Assembly (NCBI GenBank): GCA_947169915.1
Contig: CAMVRN010000007.1
Coordinates: forward strand, 1-59,328
DNA from: an uncultured Candidatus Saccharibacteria bacterium
GTDB lineage: Bacteria; Patescibacteriota; Saccharimonadia; Saccharimonadales; Saccharimonadaceae
Reading direction: 5' to 3'
DNA length: 59,328 nt
The notes below the pieces were generated by a model, which made no database searches, was not told the DNA's origin, and was given only the letters and a program-made list of their open reading frames with translations. Positions 8,635-16,927 of the stretch are shown piece after piece. Position numbers and translations under genes: made by a program. How positions within the stretch are numbered: position 1 is the first letter of the stretch; each line of letters opens with the position of its first letter.

Positions 8635-8662
8635 AAGAAGCCACGAAAAGTGGCTTCTTTTT
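8635..8662 (+). terminator. Rho-independent terminator
   Basis: AAGAAGCCAC, an A-rich loop, GTGGCTTCTT and a T tract after the secreted-protein gene. Confidence 0.95.
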
Positions 8663-8719
8663 ATGGTTCTCTTTTCATAGTTTTTATGCTAACATATATC
8701 ATATAAGCTAGGAGGAATT

Positions 8720-9313
8720 TTGAAACAGGAACAAAACACTTTGGACTCTCGCGATGAACAGGAAAACCGCGGAGTCCTCGGCAAAATCATTTTGCCCCTC
8801 ATCGTCATCATTGTCGTCATAATAATCATTCTTTTGATGAAAGGGAAGACCACGGTCACAGGTGAACATCCCGAAGGCTTTCGCACCGAATCGCTTGTCT
8901 GCGAAGCAAATGGAAAGAATTACGAAAAGGTCTATGGTGTCTCTCCGACTTCCCGCAACGTCAAGGTCAGCATGATTTTCGAGAACGTCAATTCTCTTCA
9001 ATCCATGAACTTTAAATACACTCAAGATTTCTCTACCGCCGAGCATGCCGAATCCGCCAGACAGACCACCGCTGTCACCATCGGTCTCTCTCTTGAGGAA
9101 GCAGGATACAAAACCTTCGATTTTGAAAGCAAGGTAACCACTATCGATTCCGTCGTCCATCTCGACCTCGTCGCGAAGAAACAAGAGCTTGACACTAAAT
9201 CTGCTCCGTTCTTCATGATAAAGACTTCCGACAGTAATTCTCGCGTCCCAACCACCCTGACCGACTTCCGACAAAATTACGAGTCCCAGGGCTTTAAGTG
9301 TGAAATCAAATAA
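8720..9313 (+). CDS. Hypothetical single-pass membrane protein
   Basis: 197 residues from a TTG start fixed by AGGAGG at 8710-8715. The cytoplasmic N-terminus (about 22 residues, acidic and polar) is followed by a very hydrophobic helix (VIIVVIIIILLM, about 24-42). An extracellular domain of about 150 residues has two cysteines, LVCEANGKNY near its start and FKCEIK at its end, likely to pair. It contains alternating strands and a helix; no family is recognised. It lies 30 bases upstream of the DUF916-like gene at 9344, although a TACAAT box in that gap could start a second transcript. It belongs to the surface island by position. Confidence 0.7.
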   Translation: MKQEQNTLDSRDEQENRGVLGKIILPLIVIIVVIIIILLMKGKTTVTGEHPEGFRTESLVCEANGKNYEKVYGVSPTSRNVKVSMIFENVNSLQSMNFKYTQDFSTAEHAESARQTTAVTIGLSLEEAGYKTFDFESKVTTIDSVVHLDLVAKKQELDTKSAPFFMIKTSDSNSRVPTTLTDFRQNYESQGFKCEIK

Positions 9314-9343
9314 TATATGTTACAATAAAGAAAAAGGAGGTAA

Positions 9344-10252
9344 ATGAATCTTTCTAAAACCATCAAACGAATTGCCCAGAGCATCCTGCTAGCAGTGTTC
9401 CTTCTTGTGGCTTCAATCTCTCCCGCTTACGCCAAAGAAGGCGAAGCTGGACTAACCGTCTCTCCAATGTATCAGTTTAAGGTTCTCACCCCAGGTACGG
9501 TCGAACCAGGTTCATTCACAGTCTCGAACCCCGTAAACAACACCGAGACCGCGGCCTATGAGCTCACCATCCGACCATTTTCTTATGATGATGAAGATGG
9601 CGAAGTGCTCGAAGAATTCGAAGGACACTCCGAAATAGTCAATTGGATTAACATCGAAGGAGAGACCAGCGGCACCCTCGCTCCAAACGAATATCGCGAA
9701 ATCGCATTCACCATCAATGTCCCAGAAAATGCTCCAACCGGTGGTCAATACGCCGCCATCATCGTTCGTGCAGGCACTAGCCAAGTCGGGCCAATTTCTG
9801 AGACAATCGAGATTGCCCACCTCATTTATGCCGACGTTTCCGGCGAAACCGTCCACCAAGGTGAGATTGACTCCGTCAACGTCCCATCTTTCCTCTTCTC
9901 GGGAAACATCTCTGGTAGCTCAAGCGTCCATAACGCTGGCAACACCCACTCTTATGCCACCCATATCCTGAAAGTATCTCCACTCTTTGGCGGGGAAGAG
10001 TTCTATACTAACGAAGAGGAACCACAAACCAGCCTCATTATGCCAGACGCCACGCGCTATACCAGTGTCTCTTGGAACGAGACTCCATCTATCGGCATCT
10101 TTAGAGTAGTCTACACAGTGGAATACGAAGGCAAAACCATGGAAGTCAGTAAAGTCGTTATCGTCTGCCCACTCTGGCTTCTCATTGTCATTGCCCTCAT
10201 TGTCATCCTCCTGTTCTATCGCATCTTCTTCGGCAGGAAAAAGAACAAATAA
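9344..10252 (+). CDS. Membrane-anchored DUF916/DUF3324-like surface protein (paralogue 2)
   Basis: 302 residues, with AAAAGGAGG before the ATG. A signal peptide (cleavage near AYA-KEG) leads into VSPMYQFKVLTPGTVEPGSF, an acidic loop, then VPENAPTGGQYAAIIV, LIYADVSGETVHQG, FSGNISGSSSV, NAGNTHSYAT, LFGGEEFY and MPDATR. A C-terminal helix starts CPLWLL and ends in GRKKNK. It shares nearly every marker with the proteins at 5996 and 11981. The architecture matches two Ig-like modules on a membrane stalk, as in WxL-binding partner proteins of Gram-positives; the homology needs a profile search. A strong terminator follows. Confidence 0.75.
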   Translation: MNLSKTIKRIAQSILLAVFLLVASISPAYAKEGEAGLTVSPMYQFKVLTPGTVEPGSFTVSNPVNNTETAAYELTIRPFSYDDEDGEVLEEFEGHSEIVNWINIEGETSGTLAPNEYREIAFTINVPENAPTGGQYAAIIVRAGTSQVGPISETIEIAHLIYADVSGETVHQGEIDSVNVPSFLFSGNISGSSSVHNAGNTHSYATHILKVSPLFGGEEFYTNEEEPQTSLIMPDATRYTSVSWNETPSIGIFRVVYTVEYEGKTMEVSKVVIVCPLWLLIVIALIVILLFYRIFFGRKKNK

Positions 10253-10268
10253 TCCCACCTCACACATT

Positions 10269-10299
10269 AAAAACTCCCCTTAAAAAGAGGGGAGTTTTT
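10269..10299 (+). terminator. Rho-independent terminator
   Basis: AAACTCCCCTT paired with AGGGGAGTTTTT. It is T-flanked on the plus strand and A-flanked upstream, so it could work in both directions. Confidence 0.95.
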
Positions 10300-10326
10300 G
10301 TCGAAGCCAAAATGTCCAAAATGCTC

Positions 10327-10355
10327 TTGACAAAAACATAAACATGATGTATAAT
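10327..10355 (+). promoter_or_regulatory. Consensus promoter of gene 10425
   Basis: TTGACA, 17 bases, TATAAT (10350-10355): both boxes match the housekeeping sigma consensus. The leader is about 63 bases. Confidence 0.85.
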
Positions 10356-10424
10356 TATGTCAAGTTTCTTAAGCTTTTACGGCTAAGGACGGTGTTAATA
10401 AATTAAGAGTGTGAGTTATTTTAT

Positions 10425-11087
10425 ATGTTAAATTTAAAGAAATCCCTTTTTGGGTTAGCAGCACTAGCTGTTTCGGCTTCTGTTTTTGCTAATGCGTCCG
10501 TAGTTTCGGACACCTCAGCGATGGCCTCCCGTGTTGATTATCTTCACATCAACGTCGTCGGCGAATATCCAAGCATCTCTTTGGCTTCCGCCAAAACTGC
10601 TTCGAAAGACGAAATATCAATCGATTATCATTATCAACATTCCGATTCAATCGATTTCTATCTAACGTCAACCACTGACGACTCAGAAGAAATCTTTCTC
10701 GGTCGCGTTGAACCAAATGAAGAATTAGCTGGTTCTGCTTCGTTCAAACTCGATACGACTAAACTCGAAGCAAAGGACTACATCTTGACCGCTAAATCTT
10801 CTAGTGACCTCGGCTACTCTGAAGACTCTATTTCCTTCAGCGTCGCTCCAGAAAAAGCCGTCCTTGCTTCCGCTTCTGTTTCTTCCTCCGTTCTCAAATC
10901 TATCGAGAATGCAGCTGAAGCAAAAGCCGTTGACAACTCTACTACATCTTCCGACCGTGTCGTTTCCGGTACTATTCTCCTCGGCTTGATTTTAACCTTT
11001 GCTTTCTCCGCAATCAAAAAACTCAAATCCACGGAACAAATGATTCGCGAAGACCAACTCGAATTTGTTGACAAAGCACTAGCCTAA
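10425..11087 (+). CDS. Secreted protein with C-terminal membrane anchor, function unknown
   Basis: 220 residues. A signal peptide (MLNLKKSLFGLAALAVSASV, cleavage near ASV or AMA) is followed by a short Ig-like beta domain (HINVVGEYPSISL ... LEAKDYILTAKSSS), a Ser/Ala-rich stalk, a transmembrane helix (ILLGLILTFAFSAI) and a cytoplasmic tail of about 30 residues beginning KKLKSTEQ. No cysteine is seen in the ectodomain. It has its own near-perfect promoter and a terminator, so it is expressed independently and possibly strongly. It is not closely related to the DUF916-like anchors but has the same topology. It may be another surface-display or stalk protein; no function is claimed. Confidence 0.7.
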   Translation: MLNLKKSLFGLAALAVSASVFANASVVSDTSAMASRVDYLHINVVGEYPSISLASAKTASKDEISIDYHYQHSDSIDFYLTSTTDDSEEIFLGRVEPNEELAGSASFKLDTTKLEAKDYILTAKSSSDLGYSEDSISFSVAPEKAVLASASVSSSVLKSIENAAEAKAVDNSTTSSDRVVSGTILLGLILTFAFSAIKKLKSTEQMIREDQLEFVDKALA

Positions 11088-11102
11088 CTATCTTGTGGGA
11101 AA

Positions 11103-11136
11103 AGACGCTAGATTCCATAAATTTAGCGTCTTTTTT
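11103..11136 (+). terminator. Rho-independent terminator
   Basis: AGACGCTA paired with TAGCGTCT around a 13-base loop, followed by a T run. Confidence 0.9.
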
Positions 11137-11148
11137 ATGTTAAAACGC

Positions 11149-11177
11149 TTGCATTAATATTTCGCTTGTGCTATTAT
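11149..11177 (+). promoter_or_regulatory. Promoter of secreted-protein gene 11272
   Basis: TTGCAT, 17 bases, TATTAT (11172-11177). The following bases resemble those at the 1403-1430 promoter. The roughly 90-base leader includes an A-rich segment. Confidence 0.75.
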
Positions 11178-11271
11178 AGCTTCAGTAGAGTATAAAAGTT
11201 ATTTGTCGCAGGCAAAATAACAAAACATAAAAATACTAAAACTAACAGTCCCGGAAAGGTCTAAATTCATT

Positions 11272-11940
11272 ATGAATTTTCGCAGGCTAATTAATCGACT
11301 ATTCGTCGCCTGTTTCTTGGTCACGCTAGTTTCAGGCGTACTTCTTTTATCTCCAAAGTCTTCCGCTGCAAACAACGCTTCTCTCGTTTTTCGCGTCACT
11401 ATCCCAGAAGCATGTTCTCTCTCAGCAGGCACAACCCACAACGCATCAGTTATCCCAAGGCAAACCACTACCATCGGTACATCATATATTACCGCTATGT
11501 GTAACGATGCCTCTGGCTTCGCTATCTACGCTGTCGGCTCTAGCGGGGACAATATCGGCGACAACTATCTTCGCTCCACTACAAGCGCCAACTACATTGC
11601 GACCGGCGCCGCCGCTTCTCCAACTAACTCTCAATGGAATTTCAGAATCAACAACAACTCTGCTGTTTCAGGAAACTATACCCCAACCATCGTCACAGGT
11701 TTCGATTCTGCCCACGTCATCCCATCAACTTACACAAAAGTCGCTTATCGTAACAGCTTAACGGACCAGACGATTGGCATGAACTTCACTGCCACCTACA
11801 CCGTCTACACTTCCGGTACTCAAGCTCCAGAAACCTACGCTGGCAAGGTTAGCTACTTCCTCGTCCACCCACACACCCTCACGACCAACCCAGCCACCTA
11901 CACGGCAGATACCATCCCTGTCAACAGCTGGACATACTAA
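11272..11940 (+). CDS. Small secreted two-cysteine beta protein (paralogue 4)
   Basis: 222 residues with a signal peptide ending near SSA-ANN. The paired cysteines are in IPEACSLSAG and ITAMCNDASGFAIYAVG. The family C-terminal strand is ETYAGKVSYFLVHPH, but here it is followed by about 24 extra residues ending VNSWTY. The body is Asn/Ser/Thr-rich. GGAAAGG precedes the ATG at 11272 at long spacing. The DUF916-like gene at 11981 follows after 40 bases, repeating the order seen at 5390-6934. The protein is presumably secreted, with a disulfide-stabilised beta sandwich. The C-terminal extension distinguishes it from the paralogues. Confidence 0.75.
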   Translation: MNFRRLINRLFVACFLVTLVSGVLLLSPKSSAANNASLVFRVTIPEACSLSAGTTHNASVIPRQTTTIGTSYITAMCNDASGFAIYAVGSSGDNIGDNYLRSTTSANYIATGAAASPTNSQWNFRINNNSAVSGNYTPTIVTGFDSAHVIPSTYTKVAYRNSLTDQTIGMNFTATYTVYTSGTQAPETYAGKVSYFLVHPHTLTTNPATYTADTIPVNSWTY

Positions 11941-11980
11941 ACCGACTGACAAACCTTTGATTCTCTGATAAACTATTATC

Positions 11981-12868
11981 ATGGAGTCTCCTTCAAACAT
12001 CTTTACGATTATGCCCATGGGTCAGCAGGTTTTTCTGACTCCAGGCGAATCAACCCCTTGTTATATTTACGTCATTAACCCACAAGATTCCACAGAAGAC
12101 TTTAATTACAGGGTTAGTATTATTCCGTACGGCGTTACCGGCGAAGACTATGACATCGACATCATTAGCGAAACCAACCAAACTCTCATTAAGGATTGGA
12201 TTGTGATTGACGAGCCAACCGGTACAGTCTCACCTGGCGAAACCCGTCGAGTAGATTTGACTATCAATGTTCCCGAAAACGCCCCCGGTGGAGGCCAATA
12301 CTCCGCTATCGTTGTGAGCTCAGACGGAGAAGATTCTGCTAACTCAGAAGAGGGAAACGTCGCAATTACTTTTTCTTATGAGATGGCAAGCATTATCTAC
12401 GCTGATGTCGCCGGCGAAACAGTTCATGCCGGTTCTCTCGTTTCTCATTATCTTCCAAACTTCTCTACCACCTCAAACGTTTCTTTAAGTACAACTTTTG
12501 AAAACCACGGCAACGTCCATGAAACCGCCGTAATCTCTCTCGTCGTGTCCAACCTTTTCTCTGGCGAAGAAATCTTTTCATCCGAAGACTCAGAAACCAA
12601 TCTTTCCGAAGTTATAATGCCGTCAACCACGCGTCACCTCGTTCGTGAACTTTCAAACCTCCCCTCTCTTGGCGTGGTAACCGTGAAGGAAACCATCGAA
12701 TATATGGGCGAAGTCTCCAATTTTGAAGAACGCGTCTTAATTTGCCCACTTTGGTTCCTGATTCTTGTCGGAGCGACTATTCTAACACTCCTCGCCGCCA
12801 TCATCGCTCGACTCTTCAAGTTTCATAGCAAAACAAAAACCCTCCCGGAGGAGGATTTCGAAGATTAA
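11981..12868 (+). CDS. DUF916/DUF3324-like membrane protein lacking a visible signal peptide
   Basis: 295 residues. All family marks are present: FTIMPMGQQVFLTPGESTP, VPENAPGGGQYSAIVV, IIYADVAGETVHAG, NHGNVHET, LFSGEEIFS, MPSTTR and the C-terminal helix opening CPLWFL with an acidic tail. Unlike the other three copies, it begins directly with the first beta strand (MESPSNIFTI). An in-frame TAA at 11969-11971 rules out extending the start upstream in this frame. A TAAACT box at 11969-11974 sits six bases before the ATG, consistent with a leaderless start exactly here. How the ectodomain would be exported is unclear, so this may be a decayed copy or one inserted by its C-terminal helix. It follows the small secreted gene at 11272. 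Confidence 0.7.
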   Translation: MESPSNIFTIMPMGQQVFLTPGESTPCYIYVINPQDSTEDFNYRVSIIPYGVTGEDYDIDIISETNQTLIKDWIVIDEPTGTVSPGETRRVDLTINVPENAPGGGQYSAIVVSSDGEDSANSEEGNVAITFSYEMASIIYADVAGETVHAGSLVSHYLPNFSTTSNVSLSTTFENHGNVHETAVISLVVSNLFSGEEIFSSEDSETNLSEVIMPSTTRHLVRELSNLPSLGVVTVKETIEYMGEVSNFEERVLICPLWFLILVGATILTLLAAIIARLFKFHSKTKTLPEEDFED

Positions 12869-12892
12869 TTAACCCTTATTGAGGTTCCTGAC

Positions 12893-13825
12893 CTAAAGGA
12901 CTTTCTTTGGCATGCTCGTATTTAACGAACCACCAGTTCCTCTTGACGCGCCGTATTTATCGCGCCTTCTTTGCGCGGCTTGTTGCTTCTCAAGCAAAAG
13001 CTCATATTCGCTTTTTGTTTTTGCTGCCCGCCTTACACCAAAGGAGATATCAGCACCACTTAAACCTTGAACAAGCGGCATCGGCTCCGGTCTTGTTCTG
13101 CGCATAGCGGCTGGTCTTGCAGTCGCGCTTGCCCTTCTAACTACTGGCTTCGCGACCGGTCGAGAAACCGTCGGTCTATGTGCCACAACAGGTCTTTGGG
13201 CTTCAACTCTAGCAGGTCTTGCCTTTGCTACCGACTTTTTACCATGCTTATCTTGTTCTACGATTTTTTCAAGTTCTCTCTCAAAATCTTCAATTCCTTC
13301 TTCTTCCTTTTCTGGTTTTGGCGCAGGTCTAGAAACAACTTTACTCGGCACCTCTTTCCTTACGGCCGTCACTGCTTTTCTCGAAACTGGTTCCTCCGCC
13401 TTGCGTGCCGGAACTTTTACTCGCATGCAGTGACCTTCACCAAATGCGATAATCGGAAGCGCTACTACCGGGAACAAAACCAGAAACGGCACCCAAGCAT
13501 AGCTACGATTAAACTTTCTAACCAAAAAGACATAGAAGACAATTCTAATAATAAGATTGACACCAGGAACAATCATCAGGAGCGAGAGCGCAGGATGGAG
13601 TCCAATCTTAGAGAATAAAACTGTGAATCGATAAACTGGAACGATTGCAATCCCACCTCTCTCATGAATACGTTCGAGAATCGTCGAGAGACAAACAACC
13701 ATAATGAATACTACTGCAAGCGCAATCAGTAAAATCTCATATCTTTCATGAATAACGGTGTCGCAGAAATCAACAATTTCTTCCCAATTAAGATGGCTAA
13801 TAATGTTATCAATAAACTCTTTCAT
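12893..13825 (-). CDS. Multi-spanning membrane protein with long basic Ala/Pro/Arg-rich tail
   Basis: 310 residues. Four hydrophobic segments lie in the first 140 residues, including a GIAIVPVYRF and LLMIVPGVNLIIRIVFYVFLV pattern like DUF5684-type proteins (compare the gene at 24497). The remaining 170 residues are a cytoplasmic tail rich in Ala, Pro, Arg and Lys, with an acidic patch (EKEEEGIEDFERELEKIVEQ) and a basic end. The tail looks disordered and could bind nucleic acid or membrane surfaces; this is speculation. TATACT at 13834-13839 lies eight bases before the start, suggesting a leaderless message. It is convergent with the surface island. Confidence 0.65.
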   Translation of the reverse strand: MKEFIDNIISHLNWEEIVDFCDTVIHERYEILLIALAVVFIMVVCLSTILERIHERGGIAIVPVYRFTVLFSKIGLHPALSLLMIVPGVNLIIRIVFYVFLVRKFNRSYAWVPFLVLFPVVALPIIAFGEGHCMRVKVPARKAEEPVSRKAVTAVRKEVPSKVVSRPAPKPEKEEEGIEDFERELEKIVEQDKHGKKSVAKARPARVEAQRPVVAHRPTVSRPVAKPVVRRASATARPAAMRRTRPEPMPLVQGLSGADISFGVRRAAKTKSEYELLLEKQQAAQRRRDKYGASRGTGGSLNTSMPKKVL

Positions 13826-13886
13826 TACTATTTAGTATAGTTCATCAACCCGCGACCGTCAAACCATATGTGTTATAATAAAGCTA

Positions 13887-14312
13887 ATGGAAAAACTCAA
13901 AACCCGCCTCCGTCGTTTCTATTTCCGCATTAAACACGACTATCTGTCTTTTGATAACATTATTTTCTTTGTCGCCATTATCGTCTGTTTTTTCTGGACT
14001 TATAGTTCACTGTCTGCTACTGCCCGCAACTGGGAACTCGCCCAAAGACTCAACGTTCGTAAAAAAGAACTTGAGCTTCTTGAGCTCGAAGTTGAAACTA
14101 TGGAAGTCGAAAACGAATATTATCGCTCAATAGAATATCAAGAACTCTCTGCTCGCGCCAAACTCAACAAGATTTTCGAGGGAGAAGAGATGGTCTATCT
14201 CCCGCCAAATTCCGAGGAAGCCATCAACAAATACAACAACGCGGACCAAGAAGCCCCAGCTCCTGAGCCATCGAATTCTTCTCAATGGTTTTCCTTCCTC
14301 TTTGGTATCTAA
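13887..14312 (+). CDS. FtsB/DivIC-like septum formation initiator protein
   Basis: 141 residues. The short basic cytoplasmic N-terminus is followed by one transmembrane helix (about 26-44) and an acidic coiled coil of about 55 residues (RLNVRKKELELLELEVETME...). Then comes EYQELSARAKLNKIFEGEEMVYLPP, which matches the FtsB/DivIC pattern of a coil followed by a short beta segment. Such proteins link FtsL and FtsQ in the divisome. The C-terminal tail is Pro/Ser-rich. TATAAT at 13874-13879 ends seven bases before the ATG, giving a leaderless start. Length and topology fit; the family call rests on pattern only. Confidence 0.65.
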   Translation: MEKLKTRLRRFYFRIKHDYLSFDNIIFFVAIIVCFFWTYSSLSATARNWELAQRLNVRKKELELLELEVETMEVENEYYRSIEYQELSARAKLNKIFEGEEMVYLPPNSEEAINKYNNADQEAPAPEPSNSSQWFSFLFGI

Positions 14313-14355
14313 TGCCAATGTTGTAAAATTTGTCGAAAATGTTTATACTTAAATC

Positions 14356-14958
14356 ATGAACGATGATAATTTTTCTAATATTCCGGTTAGTGAGCTTGTG
14401 AAACGAGTTGACCCGGCAAAACTCCAGGCGGAGCTTGATAAGAACAACAAGAAGGACTCGTCGAAGAAGTCGAACACTCGCCTCTTCCTCATTATCGGCG
14501 GAATAATCCTCGCCATTGGCATCGGCGTCGGACTTTACTTCCTCTTAAGAAAACCTGCTCCAGAAAACACAGACGCTTCAGAAGAAGTTTCAGACGTCGT
14601 ATGGGAACCAGATGAAGATTCCACCGAACCAGCTCAAGATTTTATCAGCGACAAGCAAGCCATCGCTAACGACCCTGACGCGGATACTTCCGATAAAGTC
14701 CAAGCCCAAATCGAAATTGTAAATCTCTATTCTGTCATGGAACAATTCGATGAAGGCCTTGCTATTCTCGACAGCATCAATCGCGAGGAGCTTGCCTATA
14801 GCGACCTATTCAGCCTCTATAGCGCCTACTCATATCTCTACGAGCACTCTGGCGACGAAGCTAAGAAAGAAGAATACGACAAGAAAATCGACGAGCTCTT
14901 CAGCACTCGCTGGGAAGATTCCGACGAACAAGACGGAGAAGATACAGGAAACGAATAA
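14356..14958 (+). CDS. Bitopic membrane protein with extracellular TPR-like helices (1 of 3)
   Basis: 200 residues. The Lys/Ser-rich cytoplasmic N-terminus leads to a transmembrane helix (about 43-64, LFLIIGGIILAIGIGVGLYF). An acidic linker is followed by an alpha-helical domain of about 90 residues (DKVQAQIEIVNLYSVMEQFDEGLAILDS...) with TPR-like spacing. It ends in an acidic tail. It is followed after three bases by a second protein of the same design, and upstream of the prepilin genes there is a third. Context suggests an assembly or alignment role for the pilus, like PilN/PilO/PilP or a lipoprotein partner, but no sequence motif proves it. TATACT lies six bases before the ATG. Confidence 0.7.
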   Translation: MNDDNFSNIPVSELVKRVDPAKLQAELDKNNKKDSSKKSNTRLFLIIGGIILAIGIGVGLYFLLRKPAPENTDASEEVSDVVWEPDEDSTEPAQDFISDKQAIANDPDADTSDKVQAQIEIVNLYSVMEQFDEGLAILDSINREELAYSDLFSLYSAYSYLYEHSGDEAKKEEYDKKIDELFSTRWEDSDEQDGEDTGNE

Positions 14959-14961
14959 ACC

Positions 14962-15534
14962 ATGGCGAACAAGATTCACATTGACCCACTAGACCCGTTT
15001 GGCGAACACGAAGCGAAATACAAATCTAACGAAATTCGCCATTCTCGCTCGCGTCATTCGCGTTTCTTGTTCATCAACCGTTCAAGTGACAAAAAGGACA
15101 AAAAGAACAATATCCCGCTCATCGCCACTATTCTCAGCGTCGTTTTAGTTATCGCAATCGTTCTTATCGTCGTCAATCCATTCAAATCTGCTAAACCAAT
15201 CGAGGAAGTCAACCCGTTAGTCAATCCAACTGGTCGCGAAGCCTCAAGCGAATACACAGAAGAAATCAACGACCCGGCCCAACGCGCCATTGAACAAGAG
15301 CACATTGAAACCGTTCGTGCGCTTATTGAAGAGGGGAATTACGACCTCGCAAATGCCATGTTCGAAATCATCTACCCAGCCTACTTAGATGCTTGCGGAC
15401 GCTATGATTATTGGCGTTCGGCCGTCGAGCTCATCGACAACTTCGAAGGTTTTTCGAAAAAAATTACTCGCGAAGACGCCGATAGATTCACTCAAGACAA
15501 TCTCTCGCAATGCACAACTCCATCGAATGAATAA
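14962..15534 (+). CDS. Bitopic membrane protein with helical ectodomain (2 of 3)
   Basis: 190 residues, starting three bases after the preceding stop, so coupled translation is likely. A long basic N-terminus (HSRSRHSRFLFINRSSDKKDKKN) precedes one transmembrane helix (about 52-72). The outer part has a helical-hairpin segment (ALIEEGNYDLANAMFEIIYPAYLDACGRYDYWRSAVELID) of TPR type. It has one cysteine there and one near the C-terminus (LSQCTTPSNE). It shares layout but little sequence with its two neighbours. A role in the pilus apparatus is inferred from position only. Confidence 0.65.
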   Translation: MANKIHIDPLDPFGEHEAKYKSNEIRHSRSRHSRFLFINRSSDKKDKKNNIPLIATILSVVLVIAIVLIVVNPFKSAKPIEEVNPLVNPTGREASSEYTEEINDPAQRAIEQEHIETVRALIEEGNYDLANAMFEIIYPAYLDACGRYDYWRSAVELIDNFEGFSKKITREDADRFTQDNLSQCTTPSNE

Positions 15535-15582
15535 ATCTTACTTACTTGAAAAACAACGCTAAAAAACTTATACTTAATTTAT

Positions 15583-16065
15583 ATGGATAGCCACAAAGAA
15601 GAGGACATCATCTTACCTGAAACCGAAGGCATTATTCATGACGACACTCCTCCCGTGAAACCTCATAAACCAAAAAAACAAATCCATATTTCCATGCCGA
15701 TTGTTTTTGCGGCGCTCGGTTTTATAGTTTTAGTTATCGCCGTCACCGTCATCATCACGACAAAGAGTTCCGAACCCGCTCCAACTCAAGTTTCGACCAA
15801 CGATAATTATTACGACCGTGATGAATTTAGCTCTGCCATGTCGCTCGCCGAAAGCCGCGCTCAAACAGGCGATTATATCGGCGCAAAAGCCTATCTCGAA
15901 AATTACAACCGAACCGAGATGATGACCTACGCTCAGAAATATCGTTTCTATCAAATTATGACTCTCGTCTATTCACCTTCTGGTCTAAACGACCCGAACC
16001 GCGCCGCCGAATATAATCGCCTTGCAGAAGAAGCACGGCAGGAAATCCTTGCGGGGAAAGAATAA
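15583..16065 (+). CDS. Bitopic membrane protein with TPR-like ectodomain (3 of 3)
   Basis: 160 residues. The cytoplasmic segment is acidic then basic (PHKPKKQIHIS). One transmembrane helix (about 35-57) is followed by an ectodomain with SSAMSLAESRAQTGDYIGAKAYLENYNRTEM and a second helix pair, the signature spacing of one or two TPR units. Its stop overlaps the start of the first prepilin gene (TAATG), a strong sign of joint translation and function in pilus assembly. TATACT at 15569-15574 lies eight bases before the ATG. No other function is suggested. Confidence 0.7.
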   Translation: MDSHKEEDIILPETEGIIHDDTPPVKPHKPKKQIHISMPIVFAALGFIVLVIAVTVIITTKSSEPAPTQVSTNDNYYDRDEFSSAMSLAESRAQTGDYIGAKAYLENYNRTEMMTYAQKYRFYQIMTLVYSPSGLNDPNRAAEYNRLAEEARQEILAGKE

Positions 16066-16886
16066 TGAAAAAACTTCATACAAAACAAGGTTTTACTATT
16101 ATCGAGGTCTCCCTTTTCCTTGCACTTTCTGGCTTCCTCATGGTCGGCCTTATGGTCGGAACCAACATGTCAATTTCTCGCCAACGTTATAACGATTCGT
16201 TGAACAGCTTCGGCGAATTCTTACGCGGCATCTATGCCGACGTCATCAACGTATCGAACGACGAACCACTTTCTGAAAATCCAGGTCGTACTACTACCGC
16301 GATTTACGGTAAATATATTTCAATCGGCGAAAAGGACGAAGAAGGTGTTTTTGATGGTACTCTCCATATTTACGATGTCGTAGGCTACGCCATCAGCTCG
16401 TCTAGCGCCTCCACCTCAAGAGTTATCGACGCTCTCCGTAGCAGCAATATCGACGTCAATATCTTCGACACAAGCGATTGTACTTTTGCGTCGTCTTGTA
16501 ACAATAAATTCTATCGCCACGTAACCTACAAAATCCCTTGGGACGCTTCAATCGAGAATCCTGACGGCACTCTATTTAACGGTGGTATTCTCGTTGTCCG
16601 CTCGCCAATCACGGGAGGCATTCGAACCTATATCTACGAAGGTTATGCCCCAAGCTTCAACCTAGCTCTTGAAGACAGTAGCGCCGCGGAAGATTTTCGT
16701 ACTATTTTGACCGGCATCAGTAACGGCTCGTCTGGCGGAGAACGCGCACTTAATATGTGCATCGACTCTCCAGACAACGACAATTACAATCGCCGAAACG
16801 TCCGACTCATGGCTCGTGCGAACAACTCGACTGGCATCATGTTAATGCCACTCGATGCCGACGATAGCGCCTGTTTAGGTAGATGA
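16065..16886 (+). CDS. Type IV pilus minor prepilin-like protein
   Basis: 273 residues. The class III signal MKKLHTKQGFTIIEVSLFLA has the prepilin peptidase site G-F, glutamate at +5 and the hydrophobic assembly helix. The globular part is about 240 residues and contains two cysteine pairs, one in FDTSDCTFASSCNN. It is larger than a major pilin, as in PilV/PilW-type minor pilins or pseudopilins that sit at the pilus tip. It overlaps the preceding gene by one base and stops with TGATAA. It forms a set with the next two genes. Confidence 0.8.
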   Translation: MKKLHTKQGFTIIEVSLFLALSGFLMVGLMVGTNMSISRQRYNDSLNSFGEFLRGIYADVINVSNDEPLSENPGRTTTAIYGKYISIGEKDEEGVFDGTLHIYDVVGYAISSSSASTSRVIDALRSSNIDVNIFDTSDCTFASSCNNKFYRHVTYKIPWDASIENPDGTLFNGGILVVRSPITGGIRTYIYEGYAPSFNLALEDSSAAEDFRTILTGISNGSSGGERALNMCIDSPDNDNYNRRNVRLMARANNSTGIMLMPLDADDSACLGR

Positions 16887-16927
16887 TAAATCTTTATAAT
16901 TCATTTCGTTTATGCTAAAATAACAAT

